Below, piece after piece: positions 1 through 8,250 of a stretch of 64,000 nucleotides of DNA. Every line of letters starts with the position of its first letter. Position 1 is the first letter of the stretch. The DNA lies in contig NZ_RHOT01000003.1 of NCBI RefSeq assembly GCF_003946675.1, forward strand, positions 38,355 through 102,354, given 5' to 3'. The notes under the pieces were generated by a model. That model ran no database searches, had not been told where the DNA came from, and saw nothing but the letters and a program-made list of their open reading frames with translations. The stretch comes from Lapidilactobacillus gannanensis (GTDB lineage Bacteria; Bacillota; Bacilli; Lactobacillales; Lactobacillaceae). Both the position numbers and the translations under genes were made by a program.

Positions 1-353
1 GCATAATCAGCTAGCTCTTCAATTTTTTTCAAATTTTCTGGTGTAACTTCGGCCGATTCCTTGAAGAATTCACCACCAGCAACAACTCGATGGCCAACAC
101 CTTTAATTTCGCTTAAATCATTAATAATACCTGAGTCTGATAAACGCTGCAGTAACATTGAAACAGCAGTTTCTTGATCAGGAATATCGATTTTTTCTTT
201 TGTTTTCTGACCATTAAATTTAACTGAAAAAACTGATCCTGGTAATCCTAAGCGATCAACCATCCCTGAAGCAATTTCCTGTTCAGCCGGCATTTCAAAT
301 AGTTTCCATTTTAAAGTTGAGCTTCCTGCGTTTACTGCTAAAATTTTAACCAT
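1..353 (-). CDS. ackA: Acetate kinase, N-terminal part (cut by window edge)
   Basis: Acetate kinase makes ATP from acetyl phosphate and ADP in the cytoplasm. It is the last step of the phosphate acetyltransferase or pyruvate oxidase route to acetate. The first 117 codons are present, beginning MVKILAVNAGSSTLKWK, which carries the family's N-terminal nucleotide/phosphate-binding NAGSS motif. The start is set by an AGAGGAG ribosome binding site just upstream of the ATG at 353. It sits 13 bp after the methyltransferase gene, as in the comG-ytxK-ackA order of other lactobacilli and bacilli. The pyruvate oxidase at 29 kb would supply its substrate. The rest lies outside the window. Confidence 0.95.
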   Translation of the reverse strand, partial: MVKILAVNAGSSTLKWKLFEMPAEQEIASGMVDRLGLPGSVFSVKFNGQKTKEKIDIPDQETAVSMLLQRLSDSGIINDLSEIKGVGHRVVAGGEFFKESAEVTPENLKKIEELADY

Positions 354-366
354 GTGTCAATCTCCT

Positions 367-1380
367 CTATAAATTTTCCGTTGCCCAAAGTTGCATCTGC
401 TGGGAAAAACGGCGCATTGCATCAATTTGATTCATATCAGGTACATTAGCAATTAATACCTCTTTAGCTTGCTTAGCTCGCGCACCATGCTTTTGCAAAA
501 CAATAATTGCTTTATCAGCCGTACCATCCTGAAACGCACTTTTAGGTAGGCTTAAGGACATTTGCAAGAAAGCATGCTTGGTGAGCCAACGTAACAACGT
601 TAAAGCAGCATCACTTTCGAACAAATTAGCTGGCACGACAAAGATTCCCCAACCAGCGTTAGGCAAAGCATTAATGCTTTGCTCTAGCAACAAATAGTGT
701 GCAAACGAATGACCACTTTTGGCATGCAGTTCGAATTCACTGGCCCGAGAATCTAGTGGATAATAGCCCACTGGTAAATCAGCAATCACTAAATTCGGTT
801 TTTGTTCAGTCAACCAAGGCGTTAAAGCATCTTGATGAACTAGCATTAACTTGTCGTTTAGAAAGTCAGCCCAAGCAGCGGCTAACGCTAATAGTTCATC
901 ATTATTATCCAAACCAATTAGGGATAGTTCGGGATAAATCCGTTGTAATTGTTGACCAACAGTTAGTAATAAACTGCCCGTCCCCACTACTGGATCAGTA
1001 ATCTTTAATGATGACTGTTGCCGACCAAATACGACTGTTGCTACTAAGCTAATTAAAACACCGATTGTGCTCGGGGTTGCTTGAAAATTGGCTTGAGGCT
1101 TATCAACCTGTTGTCGGCGAAAAATCAATAATTGACCTAATGCCAGCCGCTGCTCACTAGTTAAATTAGCCCACTTAATCTCCCGATATAATTGATGTAA
1201 TTTTGCAACTGTTTCCTGATTTGGCGCCTCATTCTCTACATGGACTGTTTTTTGAACAAGATTCGCCAATGTCTCACTTAAGGCAGTTAGATAATCAGTA
1301 TTCAACGCTGATTGTAAAAGATTGACAGCTTCATCAGTTTGTTGATAAATTTTTTTTATGTCATTTAAATGCGTTGCCAT
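367..1380 (-). CDS. YtxK-like class I SAM-dependent methyltransferase
   Basis: Cytoplasmic protein of 337 aa resembling the N6-adenine-type methyltransferase found after comG operons (YtxK in Bacillus). Motif I is visible as DPVVGTGSLL around residues 120-135. The catalytic NPPY-type motif is degenerate and reads DLPVGYYPLD, so the activity and target are uncertain. The frame extends upstream to 1443, but I place the start at ATG 1380 because GGAG lies about eight bases before it. It is probably the last cotranscribed gene of the comG operon before ackA. Its role in competence is not established. Confidence 0.85.
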   Translation of the reverse strand: MATHLNDIKKIYQQTDEAVNLLQSALNTDYLTALSETLANLVQKTVHVENEAPNQETVAKLHQLYREIKWANLTSEQRLALGQLLIFRRQQVDKPQANFQATPSTIGVLISLVATVVFGRQQSSLKITDPVVGTGSLLLTVGQQLQRIYPELSLIGLDNNDELLALAAAWADFLNDKLMLVHQDALTPWLTEQKPNLVIADLPVGYYPLDSRASEFELHAKSGHSFAHYLLLEQSINALPNAGWGIFVVPANLFESDAALTLLRWLTKHAFLQMSLSLPKSAFQDGTADKAIIVLQKHGARAKQAKEVLIANVPDMNQIDAMRRFSQQMQLWATENL

Positions 1381-1474
1381 CCAGTCACTCCAATCAATGA
1401 TGAACCTAGTAGCCATTTTACCGATAAGTTTAAAGATATGCAAGCATCTTTCTAAAAACGTTTCTTAGTAAAAA

Positions 1475-1654
1475 TCACTGTTCATCATTGATTAAGCGCT
1501 TTAATTTAACGTTTTGCTGGCGATAATAATAAATCAAATTTTGATAGTCAAAATTTTGGCGAGCATAATAATCATTTACAAAATAAATGAGTAGTAAACT
1601 AAAAGTTAACATGACTAAAGTTAAAATGGTAAGGCTTCCTCGTTGTTGTTTCAT
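1475..1654 (-). CDS. comGG: ComGG-like minor pseudopilin, short
   Basis: A 59-aa protein with a short basic N-terminus followed by one hydrophobic helix (residues about 8-25) and a charged tail. It is the last small gene of the comG operon, and its start overlaps the comGF stop as TGATG. Sequence similarity is weak, so the name rests on position and on the pilin-like N-terminus. A GTG three bases earlier could also serve as start. It lacks the usual glutamate at position 5 of processed pilins. ComGG in other bacteria helps assemble the transformation pseudopilus at the membrane. Confidence 0.6.
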   Translation of the reverse strand: MKQQRGSLTILTLVMLTFSLLLIYFVNDYYARQNFDYQNLIYYYRQQNVKLKRLINDEQ

Positions 1655-2139
1655 CACTCCTCCAATGATTGCTTTGGCGGTACTAAGAAATAATGCTGCA
1701 GTTTTTCACCATCGGTCATTGTTAAGGTCATTTTTAGAAGTGGTGCCTGATAAGTAAATTTCACTGTATCCACGCGGTACCACAGCAGCATATAGCCTTG
1801 ATTATCCCAATTGGTTACAATCACTTCATGCGCTTTTTTTCGCAGTTGTAATTTATAGCTTTTAGCGGCCTGCTGACGATTGACCAGACAAACCTCACGA
1901 CCATTTAATTTAATATCAACAATAGCCATTTCTGCTAAAAATTGTTCTAACTGGATTGTCGCTAATTGCGTTTCAATATGATCAGACTGAGTAATCTTAG
2001 TCTGTAGCTTCTTGGCGAGGGTCAAATGACCACAGGCTAGCTGCAGCGACAAACACAAAATAAATAATGCGAGCGCCGTCTCTAGCAATGTAAATGCAGC
2101 TCGTCGTTCTGAGTCAAACTTAGGGAACCCGTTGGCCAT
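1654..2139 (-). CDS. comGF: ComGF-type minor pseudopilin
   Basis: A 161-aa type IV pilin-like protein with the prepilin peptidase motif AAFTLLETALALFIL near residues 14-28, followed by a mostly beta-rich ectodomain. The frame is open to 2220, but the ATG at 2139 has GGA upstream and leaves a normal pilin leader, so I chose it. It overlaps comGE by 20 bp, as is typical for this tightly packed operon. ComGF is a minor pseudopilin of the DNA-uptake machine, anchored in the membrane by its N-terminal helix. Confidence 0.8.
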   Translation of the reverse strand: MANGFPKFDSERRAAFTLLETALALFILCLSLQLACGHLTLAKKLQTKITQSDHIETQLATIQLEQFLAEMAIVDIKLNGREVCLVNRQQAAKSYKLQLRKKAHEVIVTNWDNQGYMLLWYRVDTVKFTYQAPLLKMTLTMTDGEKLQHYFLVPPKQSLEE

Positions 2140-2326
2140 CCGCCAATTCCAATTTAAGCTGTTTATTTTCTGCCACCAATTCTTGGAACGTTTGTCGATT
2201 TTGTTGCATTTGATATTCATTTGTCAGCACCAATCCGGATAACAATAAACTAAGCACCAGCATTATGCTCAAATTAAGGCACGATTCTAATAATAGAAAT
2301 GCTGATTTTTTACGGTTACTTAACAC
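2120..2326 (-). CDS. comGE: ComGE-like minor pseudopilin
   Basis: A 68-aa protein with a basic start, a pilin-like segment SAFLLLESCLNLSIM and one membrane helix, then a short coiled-coil-like tail. Position five of the mature pilin would be the Glu of LLLES. It overlaps comGD by 11 bp and comGF by 20 bp, pointing to translational coupling. It is shorter than ComGE of Bacillus but has the size seen in lactobacilli. The name depends on gene order as much as on sequence. Confidence 0.7.
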   Translation of the reverse strand: MLSNRKKSAFLLLESCLNLSIMLVLSLLLSGLVLTNEYQMQQNRQTFQELVAENKQLKLELADGQRVP

Positions 2327-2768
2327 GCAATCGCCCCCAATATAATTGAGTTGTTAGTACATACACACCATTTTTACCAGAAAATTTTAAAGTCTTCGGT
2401 GTTTTGACTTTACCTTTGTAAATTTCTATTTTGGTACTGCCTTGGCTCGTAAACGTTAAACTAGCTGGATAATAAATTTTCTGATGCCATTTACCCGTTG
2501 TATCGGCAACTAAGACTTTCTTTTCGCTGTCATGCACCACAATTGTGGTCCTTGTTCGGTGAGTCAAACTGTAATTAACAGCATTCTCATACAGTCTAAT
2601 AAATTGTTGTACCGCCAATCTTTCCTGCAATTTGCTGGCAGGCTGCCAAGCATGATTAGCACCTAAAACAAATAACCCACTGCTAATAATCAGCAGAACT
2701 AGGCTCATTTCTAAAAGTGTAAAGCCTGAGCAGCGCGATGAATTATTTACTAGTCGCAATACTACCAT
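2316..2768 (-). CDS. comGD: ComGD-type minor pseudopilin
   Basis: A 150-aa pseudopilin with the cleavage motif SGFTLLEMSLVLLII at residues 14-28 (Gly before Phe, Glu at +5). A GspH/ComGD-type beta domain follows. It is a membrane-anchored minor subunit of the transformation pseudopilus. The start overlaps the end of comGC by 26 bp and has only a poor ribosome binding site, so expression is probably coupled to comGC. An internal GTG or TTG start a few codons later is possible. Confidence 0.8.
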   Translation of the reverse strand: MVVLRLVNNSSRCSGFTLLEMSLVLLIISSGLFVLGANHAWQPASKLQERLAVQQFIRLYENAVNYSLTHRTRTTIVVHDSEKKVLVADTTGKWHQKIYYPASLTFTSQGSTKIEIYKGKVKTPKTLKFSGKNGVYVLTTQLYWGRLRVK

Positions 2769-3069
2769 CGCTTTTAATGACTAAATTAAGTGATTCAGCT
2801 TTTTTGCGTTGATCACCGCTGATGTAGCCTGATTTTTCGAGTGTATCCCAACTAGCAGTCCCATTTTCCGATGTTTGGTAAAGTGTTGTTTGCGTCTCCA
2901 TATTTTTAACAAAGGCCTGGTCAATTTGGGCACTGGCTTTATTTTTCTGTTGGGCAATATTTGGAATCATAATCAACAATAATAACGCAATAATTAGTAG
3001 CACCAAACTCATTTCAATTAAAGTAAATGCTGCTCGTGGTTGGTGTCGGTTAAATAATTTACTCTTCAT
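2743..3069 (-). CDS. comGC: ComGC, major competence pseudopilin
   Basis: A 108-aa major pseudopilin that polymerises into the fibre used to bring DNA through the cell wall. The N-terminus has the class III signal AAFTLIEMSLVLLIIALLLL with Glu at +5, followed by the conserved pilin helix (MIPNIAQQKNKA). The open frame runs much further upstream to 3465, but ATG 3069 has AAAGGA at the right distance and gives the normal family length. It follows comGB directly, with a two-base gap. Confidence 0.9.
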   Translation of the reverse strand: MKSKLFNRHQPRAAFTLIEMSLVLLIIALLLLIMIPNIAQQKNKASAQIDQAFVKNMETQTTLYQTSENGTASWDTLEKSGYISGDQRKKAESLNLVIKSDGSIATSK

Positions 3070-3071
3070 AG

Positions 3072-4106
3072 TTAAAATCCTTTCATAATCTGATAAATTG
3101 GCAAAAGAATTTGTAAATAAGTACCGCCTAAAAATAATGCAATCAGCACAAATAAACAGGGTTGGATTTGATCTAAAAGCCGTTCTAAACCTTGAACTAG
3201 TTTTTGATAATTTTGCTGTGCAATTGTCTGTAATTCGACTGTCTGAATCGCAGCAGTTGCATGAGCACCTAGCAGTAAGTTTAATTCCGATGGTAATAAC
3301 GATTCGGCTTGTAAAATGCACTTCAATGACTGTCCAGTCAGTAATTTTTCTTGAGTTTGTCGCGCTAAAATTGCCTGTAATGACTTCGGCTGTAAATCGC
3401 TTAGCAACGCGAGAATTTCTGCCAGTGAACGACCACTCTTTCGTAAATGACTTAAGTCGGTACAAATCACGTAGCTCAAATAATAACGGTACAAATGGCC
3501 AACAAGTGGCCAGTGTAGTTGCTGTCGTAATCGGGCCAGTTTGGATAAGCGCGCATAATAAACCGTGCCCACAAAAACAAACCCCAGCAAAATTAAACCA
3601 GCAATTCGCAACATTTTAATTGCCAGCGGCGTGGACATCGGGCCATCATTCAAAACAGCTAATTGCGGTTGCAAAAAGAGCCGGACAAAGCCTGTTAAAC
3701 CTAGCAATAGCGTAAATAAAATAATTGGATAAATCAAAAGACTATGCAATTGACGCCGCTGTTTCTGTTGTTCCGCCAATAAATTCGCATTATCTAAGCA
3801 ACAACGACTTAACGCATCCTGACCTTCAGCAATTTGCAATTGCGCTAGTAAATTTTGCGACTTGATCAAGGGACTTAACGCCGTTGCCAAACTAGCACCA
3901 GCTTGTAACTGCTGCTCAACAATTTGAATCTGTTCAGCCTTAAGCACCTGTAAATCACTAGTAATTAGAAGTAACTCATTCTGGGTAAAACCACCAGCTA
4001 ATAATTGACCACTGAGGGTTAAGAAATCGACCAGTTCTGCCGGTTTAAGGAATAATTGCTTAGCCGTATTGGAATTTCTGAAAAGTTTCTGCGCTGATAA
4101 GACCAT
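3072..4106 (-). CDS. comGB: ComGB, type II secretion-like inner membrane platform
   Basis: About 344 aa with two repeated type II secretion F (GspF) domains and three hydrophobic stretches. One lies near the middle (IYPIILFTLLLGLTGFVRLF), the next shortly after (AGLILLGFVFVGTVYYA), and the last at the C-terminus (LFVLIALFLGGTYLQILL). It is the polytopic membrane platform on which the ComG pseudopilus is assembled. The ATG at 4106 is preferred over the one at 4190 because AGGCGG precedes it and it gives the usual length. It overlaps comGA by 47 bp. Confidence 0.88.
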   Translation of the reverse strand: MVLSAQKLFRNSNTAKQLFLKPAELVDFLTLSGQLLAGGFTQNELLLITSDLQVLKAEQIQIVEQQLQAGASLATALSPLIKSQNLLAQLQIAEGQDALSRCCLDNANLLAEQQKQRRQLHSLLIYPIILFTLLLGLTGFVRLFLQPQLAVLNDGPMSTPLAIKMLRIAGLILLGFVFVGTVYYARLSKLARLRQQLHWPLVGHLYRYYLSYVICTDLSHLRKSGRSLAEILALLSDLQPKSLQAILARQTQEKLLTGQSLKCILQAESLLPSELNLLLGAHATAAIQTVELQTIAQQNYQKLVQGLERLLDQIQPCLFVLIALFLGGTYLQILLPIYQIMKGF

Positions 4107-5067
4107 CTTTTCGTGCCGCCTGCAGATCTGCCTGCCAATTTTGTAAGGTCTGTTGTGGTTGGATAATAGTCGCCAGCAGCGGGTCACCACATAACAGATC
4201 TAAATTAAGTGCCAACTCGCCCTGACGGTCCTGATCATCAGACTGCTGCTGAAAATTAAGCGGAATTAAGCGTTGATAGCAACAGGCTGTTAAACAAGTT
4301 TTAAGCGTTGTTACACTCAATTGCAATTCTTGCAAACGCTGAATAACGCCACCACTAGTACGCGCATGAACGGTTGCTAAAACCAAATGTCCACTTAAAG
4401 CAGCCTGAGCAGCCATTTGTGCCGAAAGCTCATCACGAATCTCACCAATAATTAAAACATCTGGACGTAATCGTAAACTGATTTGCAGTAAGGCTTGATA
4501 AGACATTAGCGCTTGAGAATTAACTTGTAGCTGAATAAATTCCGGGGCCACCATCTCCGGTGGATCCTCGATAGTTAGAATCGTTTGGCTGGCAGCTAAT
4601 TTTTGCGCCAAATAATACATCAAGGTTGTTTTCCCTGAACCAGTAGGGCCAGAGAAAAGAATTAGGCCGCGCCGATTCAATAATTTAGTTAATGAAGTAT
4701 AGCGGGCAGCATTAATAAACCGGTAAGTTTTCGGAATTTCGGTCAATAGGCGAATGACTAAAGTCTCCTGATGATGAAAGTCACCTACACTGGTCAAACG
4801 TAAATCAAGTTCTAATTGGGTTGTTTGATAATGCCAGGCACCAATTTGCGGTCGCCACTGTTCACTTAAGTCCATTTGCGCTTGATATTTGAAGTAATTG
4901 ATTATGGCACGACCATGAGTCAAATCAAGGTCAGCAATAAAGTAACGTTCACTGCCCCGACGCCCAAAAACTAACCAACCACTTGCTTGCCCTTGAAAAA
5001 AGATATCTTGATCACCGCGGCGGACAGCTTGTTGTAACAACTGGATAACCTCATCTGCAATCGTCAC
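4060..5067 (-). CDS. comGA: ComGA, competence traffic ATPase
   Basis: A 335-aa GspE/PilB-type ATPase that powers pseudopilus assembly at the cytoplasmic face of the membrane. Walker A is GPTGSGKTT (about residues 138-146). The Asp box and Walker B region read LTIEDPPE and RPDVLIIGEIRD, and the His box is ATVHARTS. The C-terminal zinc-binding cysteines of larger GspE proteins are absent, as in other ComGA. Translation starts at GTG 5067 after AAGGAGGTGA. It is the first gene of the operon; no sigma-A promoter is evident upstream, which would fit an alternative competence sigma factor. Confidence 0.95.
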   Translation of the reverse strand: MTIADEVIQLLQQAVRRGDQDIFFQGQASGWLVFGRRGSERYFIADLDLTHGRAIINYFKYQAQMDLSEQWRPQIGAWHYQTTQLELDLRLTSVGDFHHQETLVIRLLTEIPKTYRFINAARYTSLTKLLNRRGLILFSGPTGSGKTTLMYYLAQKLAASQTILTIEDPPEMVAPEFIQLQVNSQALMSYQALLQISLRLRPDVLIIGEIRDELSAQMAAQAALSGHLVLATVHARTSGGVIQRLQELQLSVTTLKTCLTACCYQRLIPLNFQQQSDDQDRQGELALNLDLLCGDPLLATIIQPQQTLQNWQADLQAARKDGLISAETFQKFQYG

Positions 5068-5142
5068 TTTCTCACCTCCTTAAGTTTAATTACGCAGAAA
5101 GCGGTTCAAAATTTTTATTTCCAAGCGTCATTAAAATTGACG

Positions 5143-5222
5143 ACAAAAAAAGCACGCAATTCTGACGAATTACGTGCTTTTACGCTAGTGACCACCGGCT
5201 AACTGTCTTGGGTCACACGCTA
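5143..5222 (-). repeat. Family A repeat, half copy
   Basis: Read on the minus strand, the arm GTGTGACCCAAGACAG...AGCCGGTG matches the left arm of the longer copies at 28.7 and 30.9 kb (GTGTGACAAAA..CGGT.AGCCGGTGAGCATTAACG). The central terminator hairpin follows. The second arm and the distal tail are missing. Confidence 0.6.
5144..5181 (-). terminator. Intrinsic terminator after yebC (family A hairpin)
   Basis: On the minus strand the stem AAAAGCACGTAATT / AATTGCGTGCTTTT closes around a six-base loop and is followed by a run of seven T. It ends the yebC transcript before comGA. It is the central hairpin of a family A repeat whose arm continues to about 5222. Confidence 0.85.
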
Positions 5223-5236
5223 AATCATGTTAATAT

Positions 5237-5974
5237 TTAGTCCTCGTCATCTGGTAAATCACCAGCATGATAGACATTCTGAACGTCATCGTTATCTTCA
5301 AGTAAATCAATCATCCGTTCAAATTGTTCGACTTTATCAGCAGGAACGGGGGTCGTATTCTGTGGTACCATCGTCAATTCAGCCTCAGCAAATTTATAAC
5401 CCTTGGCCTCAAGAGAATCTCGAACCGTTGCAAAATCAGTGGGATCAGTGTAGATTTCGTAAGCATCATCAGATGTTTGTAAATCGTCTGCGCCAGCATC
5501 CATCACGTCTTCCAACATCTGATCTTCATCAGCATCAGTTGTCGTCCGGTCAATTACAAAATAACCACGACGATCGAACATATAACTAACTGAACCAGTC
5601 GCCCCAAGACTACCACCATTACGGGTGAATGCAACTCGCACATCAGAAGCAGTCCGATTCTTGTTGTCAGTTAAACCTTCAACTAAGACAGCTACCCCAC
5701 CTGGTGCATAACCTTCATAAGTAACCTCATCGTAACTTTCGCCTTCGCCACCTTGAGCCTTTTTAATTGCTCGCTCAATATTGTCTTTCGGCATATTGGC
5801 AGCCCGCGCTTTGTCCATCACCAAGCGTAATGAAGGGTTGTTCGCGGGATCAGGATCACCACCCTTTGCGGCCATGTAAAGTTCCCGAGATAATTTCTGG
5901 AAAATCTTTCCACGTTTTGAATCTTGTGCATTCTTACGACCTTGGATATTGTGCCATTTGGAATGTCCTGACAT
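5237..5974 (-). CDS. yebC: YebC/PmpR (TACO1) family protein
   Basis: A 245-aa cytoplasmic YebC-family protein beginning [22 protein letters not shown], the hallmark start of the family, and ending in an acidic DDED tail. Family members have been described as transcriptional regulators. Some are now thought to act on ribosomes to relieve stalling, so the exact role here cannot be read from sequence. Three domains, full length. It is a single gene with its own promoter (6030-6058) and a strong terminator; comGA is separate. Confidence 0.93.
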   Translation of the reverse strand: MSGHSKWHNIQGRKNAQDSKRGKIFQKLSRELYMAAKGGDPDPANNPSLRLVMDKARAANMPKDNIERAIKKAQGGEGESYDEVTYEGYAPGGVAVLVEGLTDNKNRTASDVRVAFTRNGGSLGATGSVSYMFDRRGYFVIDRTTTDADEDQMLEDVMDAGADDLQTSDDAYEIYTDPTDFATVRDSLEAKGYKFAEAELTMVPQNTTPVPADKVEQFERMIDLLEDNDDVQNVYHAGDLPDDED

Positions 5975-6029
5975 TCGCTTCTCCTTCTTTCATTAACAAA
6001 CTTGGTAAAATAAGATAAAAACCTCATCT

Positions 6030-6058
6030 ATCATACCAAAAACTGAGGCTTGACGCAA
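6030..6058 (-). promoter_or_regulatory. Sigma-A promoter for yebC
   Basis: Minus strand -35 TTGCGT (6053-6058) and -10 TATGAT (6030-6035) are separated by 17 bp. The start of yebC lies about 55 bp downstream after AGAAGGAGAA. Confidence 0.6.
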
Positions 6059-6118
6059 TAATTTCTAGCGCCCGATTGGAGAAATCATTGTCGCCCCAGC
6101 AAAGCGGCTAAACCGCCT

Positions 6119-6637
6119 CTATTGACGGTGATGGTGCAGCCCAACAATCAGTAACGCCACCAGCAAGCCAGCAATTGCGCCACAACTATCTAGCATCACG
6201 TCTTGAATCATTGGTGAACGACCAGAAGTTAATAACTGATGAAATTCATCTAAAGCTGCATAACCTGTGGCAGCCAACCAAGTAAGCGGCACGCGAAAAC
6301 CCCAAAACGGAATCACCGAAAGTAACCCTAAATAACCAAAACCAGCAAGTAGAAAATAACTGCCAAAATGGGCTAATTTACGAATCAAAAATTCAGTCAT
6401 TCCTGCATAACCCTGAGTTGCAACACTCATGGTCCGGCCAGCATAATCAAATTTTATGTGATCTAACACTTGATGCCACCAAGCCCAATTAAAGTGTTTC
6501 AATTCTGGAACAATAGTTTGTTGTTGATAGGTCATGGCTGAGCTAATAAATAAAATCACCATCATACCTAAAGCTAACCCTAGAAAAATCTTTTCTCGAC
6601 GTGTTGGCACTGAACTGAACTCCCTTAGCGCTATCAC
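6119..6637 (-). CDS. VanZ-like family membrane protein
   Basis: A 172-aa integral membrane protein with four to five hydrophobic helices and the VanZ core features RKLAHFGSYFLLAG and GYAALDEFHQLLTSGRSPMIQDVMLDSCGA (the D-E-x-H-Q and DVxxDxxG signature). VanZ-type proteins modify teicoplanin sensitivity in enterococci, but most chromosomal relatives have no known function. A weak GC hairpin follows the stop. Orientation and spacing suggest a single-gene unit upstream of yebC. Confidence 0.8.
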   Translation of the reverse strand: MIALREFSSVPTRREKIFLGLALGMMVILFISSAMTYQQQTIVPELKHFNWAWWHQVLDHIKFDYAGRTMSVATQGYAGMTEFLIRKLAHFGSYFLLAGFGYLGLLSVIPFWGFRVPLTWLAATGYAALDEFHQLLTSGRSPMIQDVMLDSCGAIAGLLVALLIVGLHHHRQ

Positions 6638-6846
6638 GGCGACAGCACCTAAATTTTATGCTAAAATATTGGCGTGTCTAACGTAATTACGACCATTTAC
6701 GCCAACTTCATCAAATAGCAATTTATTTTATTAATTTATTTTATTATAGTATAACCAATTTTTAGATTAAAAAAAAAGCCCTAAACCTAAATTTCAAGGC
6801 ACATCTACTTGAAGCTAAGATTTAGTAGTTTGGAAGAGGTTTTAAT

Positions 6847-8073
6847 ATGTTTCCAGAAATTGAACAAACTTTAAAAAAACATTTTTCAAAATTCAATGCA
6901 ACCCCGGAAACCACCGAATTATATAACGATTTATTAGCCGATCTTAACGAAGCAACGGAGGATCGCGTCAATCAAGGCGAAACACCGGAAAATGCCGTTG
7001 CAGCTTCACTTGCTACTTTAACCGATCTTGATCAAATTCTGACGACTATTGCTAGCCAACCGCAAACGACCCATTTTGATAATAGTCAACTTAATCGTTT
7101 GTATGACCGTTTTTTTGCCACTAAATTAGTTCACACCCTCAGCTACTCGATCGAGCAACTGAATCAAATTTTTATTGATTATCGCTATGCGAAAATCACG
7201 TTGGCACCGACAACTGGTGACAAGTTAATCGTTAATGAATACATGAATGCTGATCGTACCAATGGTTATGCCACCGGTAAAATCATTGGTGATAAATTAA
7301 AAGTTGAACAACCGCGAAGAATTCCCTTGGCGATTCTTCGCGAACGCATTGAAGTGCTGATTCCTAACCAATTCACTGGATTTGTTTATTTACAAAATAA
7401 AAACGGTAATTTGCAAATTGATGATTTGAGCGGCGCTTATATTTTGGAAACAAGTTTGACCAATGGGACAATTACCAGCCATAACTTACAACTCAACCAG
7501 ATTCACTTACAAACAACTTCAGGCTCAATCCAGGGTGTTTTCTTGCAAGCAGAACAAATTCAACTGCTTAGTAATTCTGGTGATCTTAAATTAACCGAAA
7601 GTACTGGTCTTCACCCCAATAGTATGATCAGCGGCAAAGTAAAAAGTGGTCAGATTCATTTTGCTCATTTAACCGCTGATGAAATCAATGTTGAGTGTCT
7701 TAGTGGCAATGTCGATAGTCACACCTTGACTGCCAAACAGTTAAATCTCACCGATCATTCTGGTAATGTCCAGGGTCAAGGCCTAGTCGGTAGTGGCCAT
7801 TTCACCAGCCGCAGTGGCAATTTAAGTCTTTCTTTCAGTCAGATCAATGCTGACCTAACCGTGATCACTACCAGTGGTTCAGTCGTCATCAAAATGCCAA
7901 CTGATAGCAGCTATCATTTTCAAACCAATAGTAATTCTGGTCGCGTTAGTTTACCATATGGGGCTACTTATTTAACCCCGCGTCAACAGCGCCATCAAAA
8001 TGGTCTAGTCGGTGAAAATCCTAAAATAACCGTCAATGCGAAAACTACTAGTGGCTCAATCAAAATCTTCTAA
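6847..8073 (+). CDS. DUF4097 beta-repeat protein with helical N-terminal domain (LiaX-like layout)
   Basis: A 408-aa protein with two parts. Residues 1-75 are helical and resemble the HAAS/DUF1700 type of small domain (FSKFNATPETTELYNDLLADLNE). Residues about 110-408 contain regularly spaced SGxL/SGSI turns typical of the DUF4097 right-handed beta-solenoid. There is no signal peptide or membrane helix. The layout resembles LiaX of enterococci, an envelope-stress sensor, but that is inference from architecture. AAGAGG precedes the ATG. It is a single gene between a divergent VanZ gene and a convergent ABC operon, and it is followed by a family A terminator. Confidence 0.75.
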   Translation: MFPEIEQTLKKHFSKFNATPETTELYNDLLADLNEATEDRVNQGETPENAVAASLATLTDLDQILTTIASQPQTTHFDNSQLNRLYDRFFATKLVHTLSYSIEQLNQIFIDYRYAKITLAPTTGDKLIVNEYMNADRTNGYATGKIIGDKLKVEQPRRIPLAILRERIEVLIPNQFTGFVYLQNKNGNLQIDDLSGAYILETSLTNGTITSHNLQLNQIHLQTTSGSIQGVFLQAEQIQLLSNSGDLKLTESTGLHPNSMISGKVKSGQIHFAHLTADEINVECLSGNVDSHTLTAKQLNLTDHSGNVQGQGLVGSGHFTSRSGNLSLSFSQINADLTVITTSGSVVIKMPTDSSYHFQTNSNSGRVSLPYGATYLTPRQQRHQNGLVGENPKITVNAKTTSGSIKIF

Positions 8074-8074
8074 A

Positions 8075-8167
8075 GTCAGCCGCTGAGCATTAACGTAAAA
8101 TACCGAGCAATTCACGAATTGCTCGGTATTTTTGCGTTAAGCAGAACTAGTTGCTCTTTGAGAAAAG
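8075..8167 (+). repeat. Family A repeat copy
   Basis: Left arm GTCAGCCGCTGAGCATTAACG, the central hairpin, then right arm GCGTTAAGCAGAACTAGTTG, as in the copies at 28.7, 30.9 and 43.9 kb. The distal tail ending in CCCAGACTC is absent here. Confidence 0.7.
8098..8133 (+). terminator. Terminator after the DUF4097 gene (family A hairpin)
   Basis: Stem AATACCGAGCAATTC / GAATTGCTCGGTATT with a short loop, followed by T residues on the plus strand. The A-rich 5' side also allows it to work on the minus strand for the converging ABC operon. Confidence 0.85.
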
Positions 8168-8250
8168 GTAACAGCTGCTAACATTCTTTTTATTTTTTGT
8201 GGCAAGACTTATGTCGCAACCGCAAGTGGGTGATTAAGTAGCTGCAACAA

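Noticed and set aside
2743..3465. A 240-codon ORF covering comGC
   Set aside because: The upstream 132 codons overlap comGB in another frame; the real comGC starts at 3069 with a ribosome binding site.
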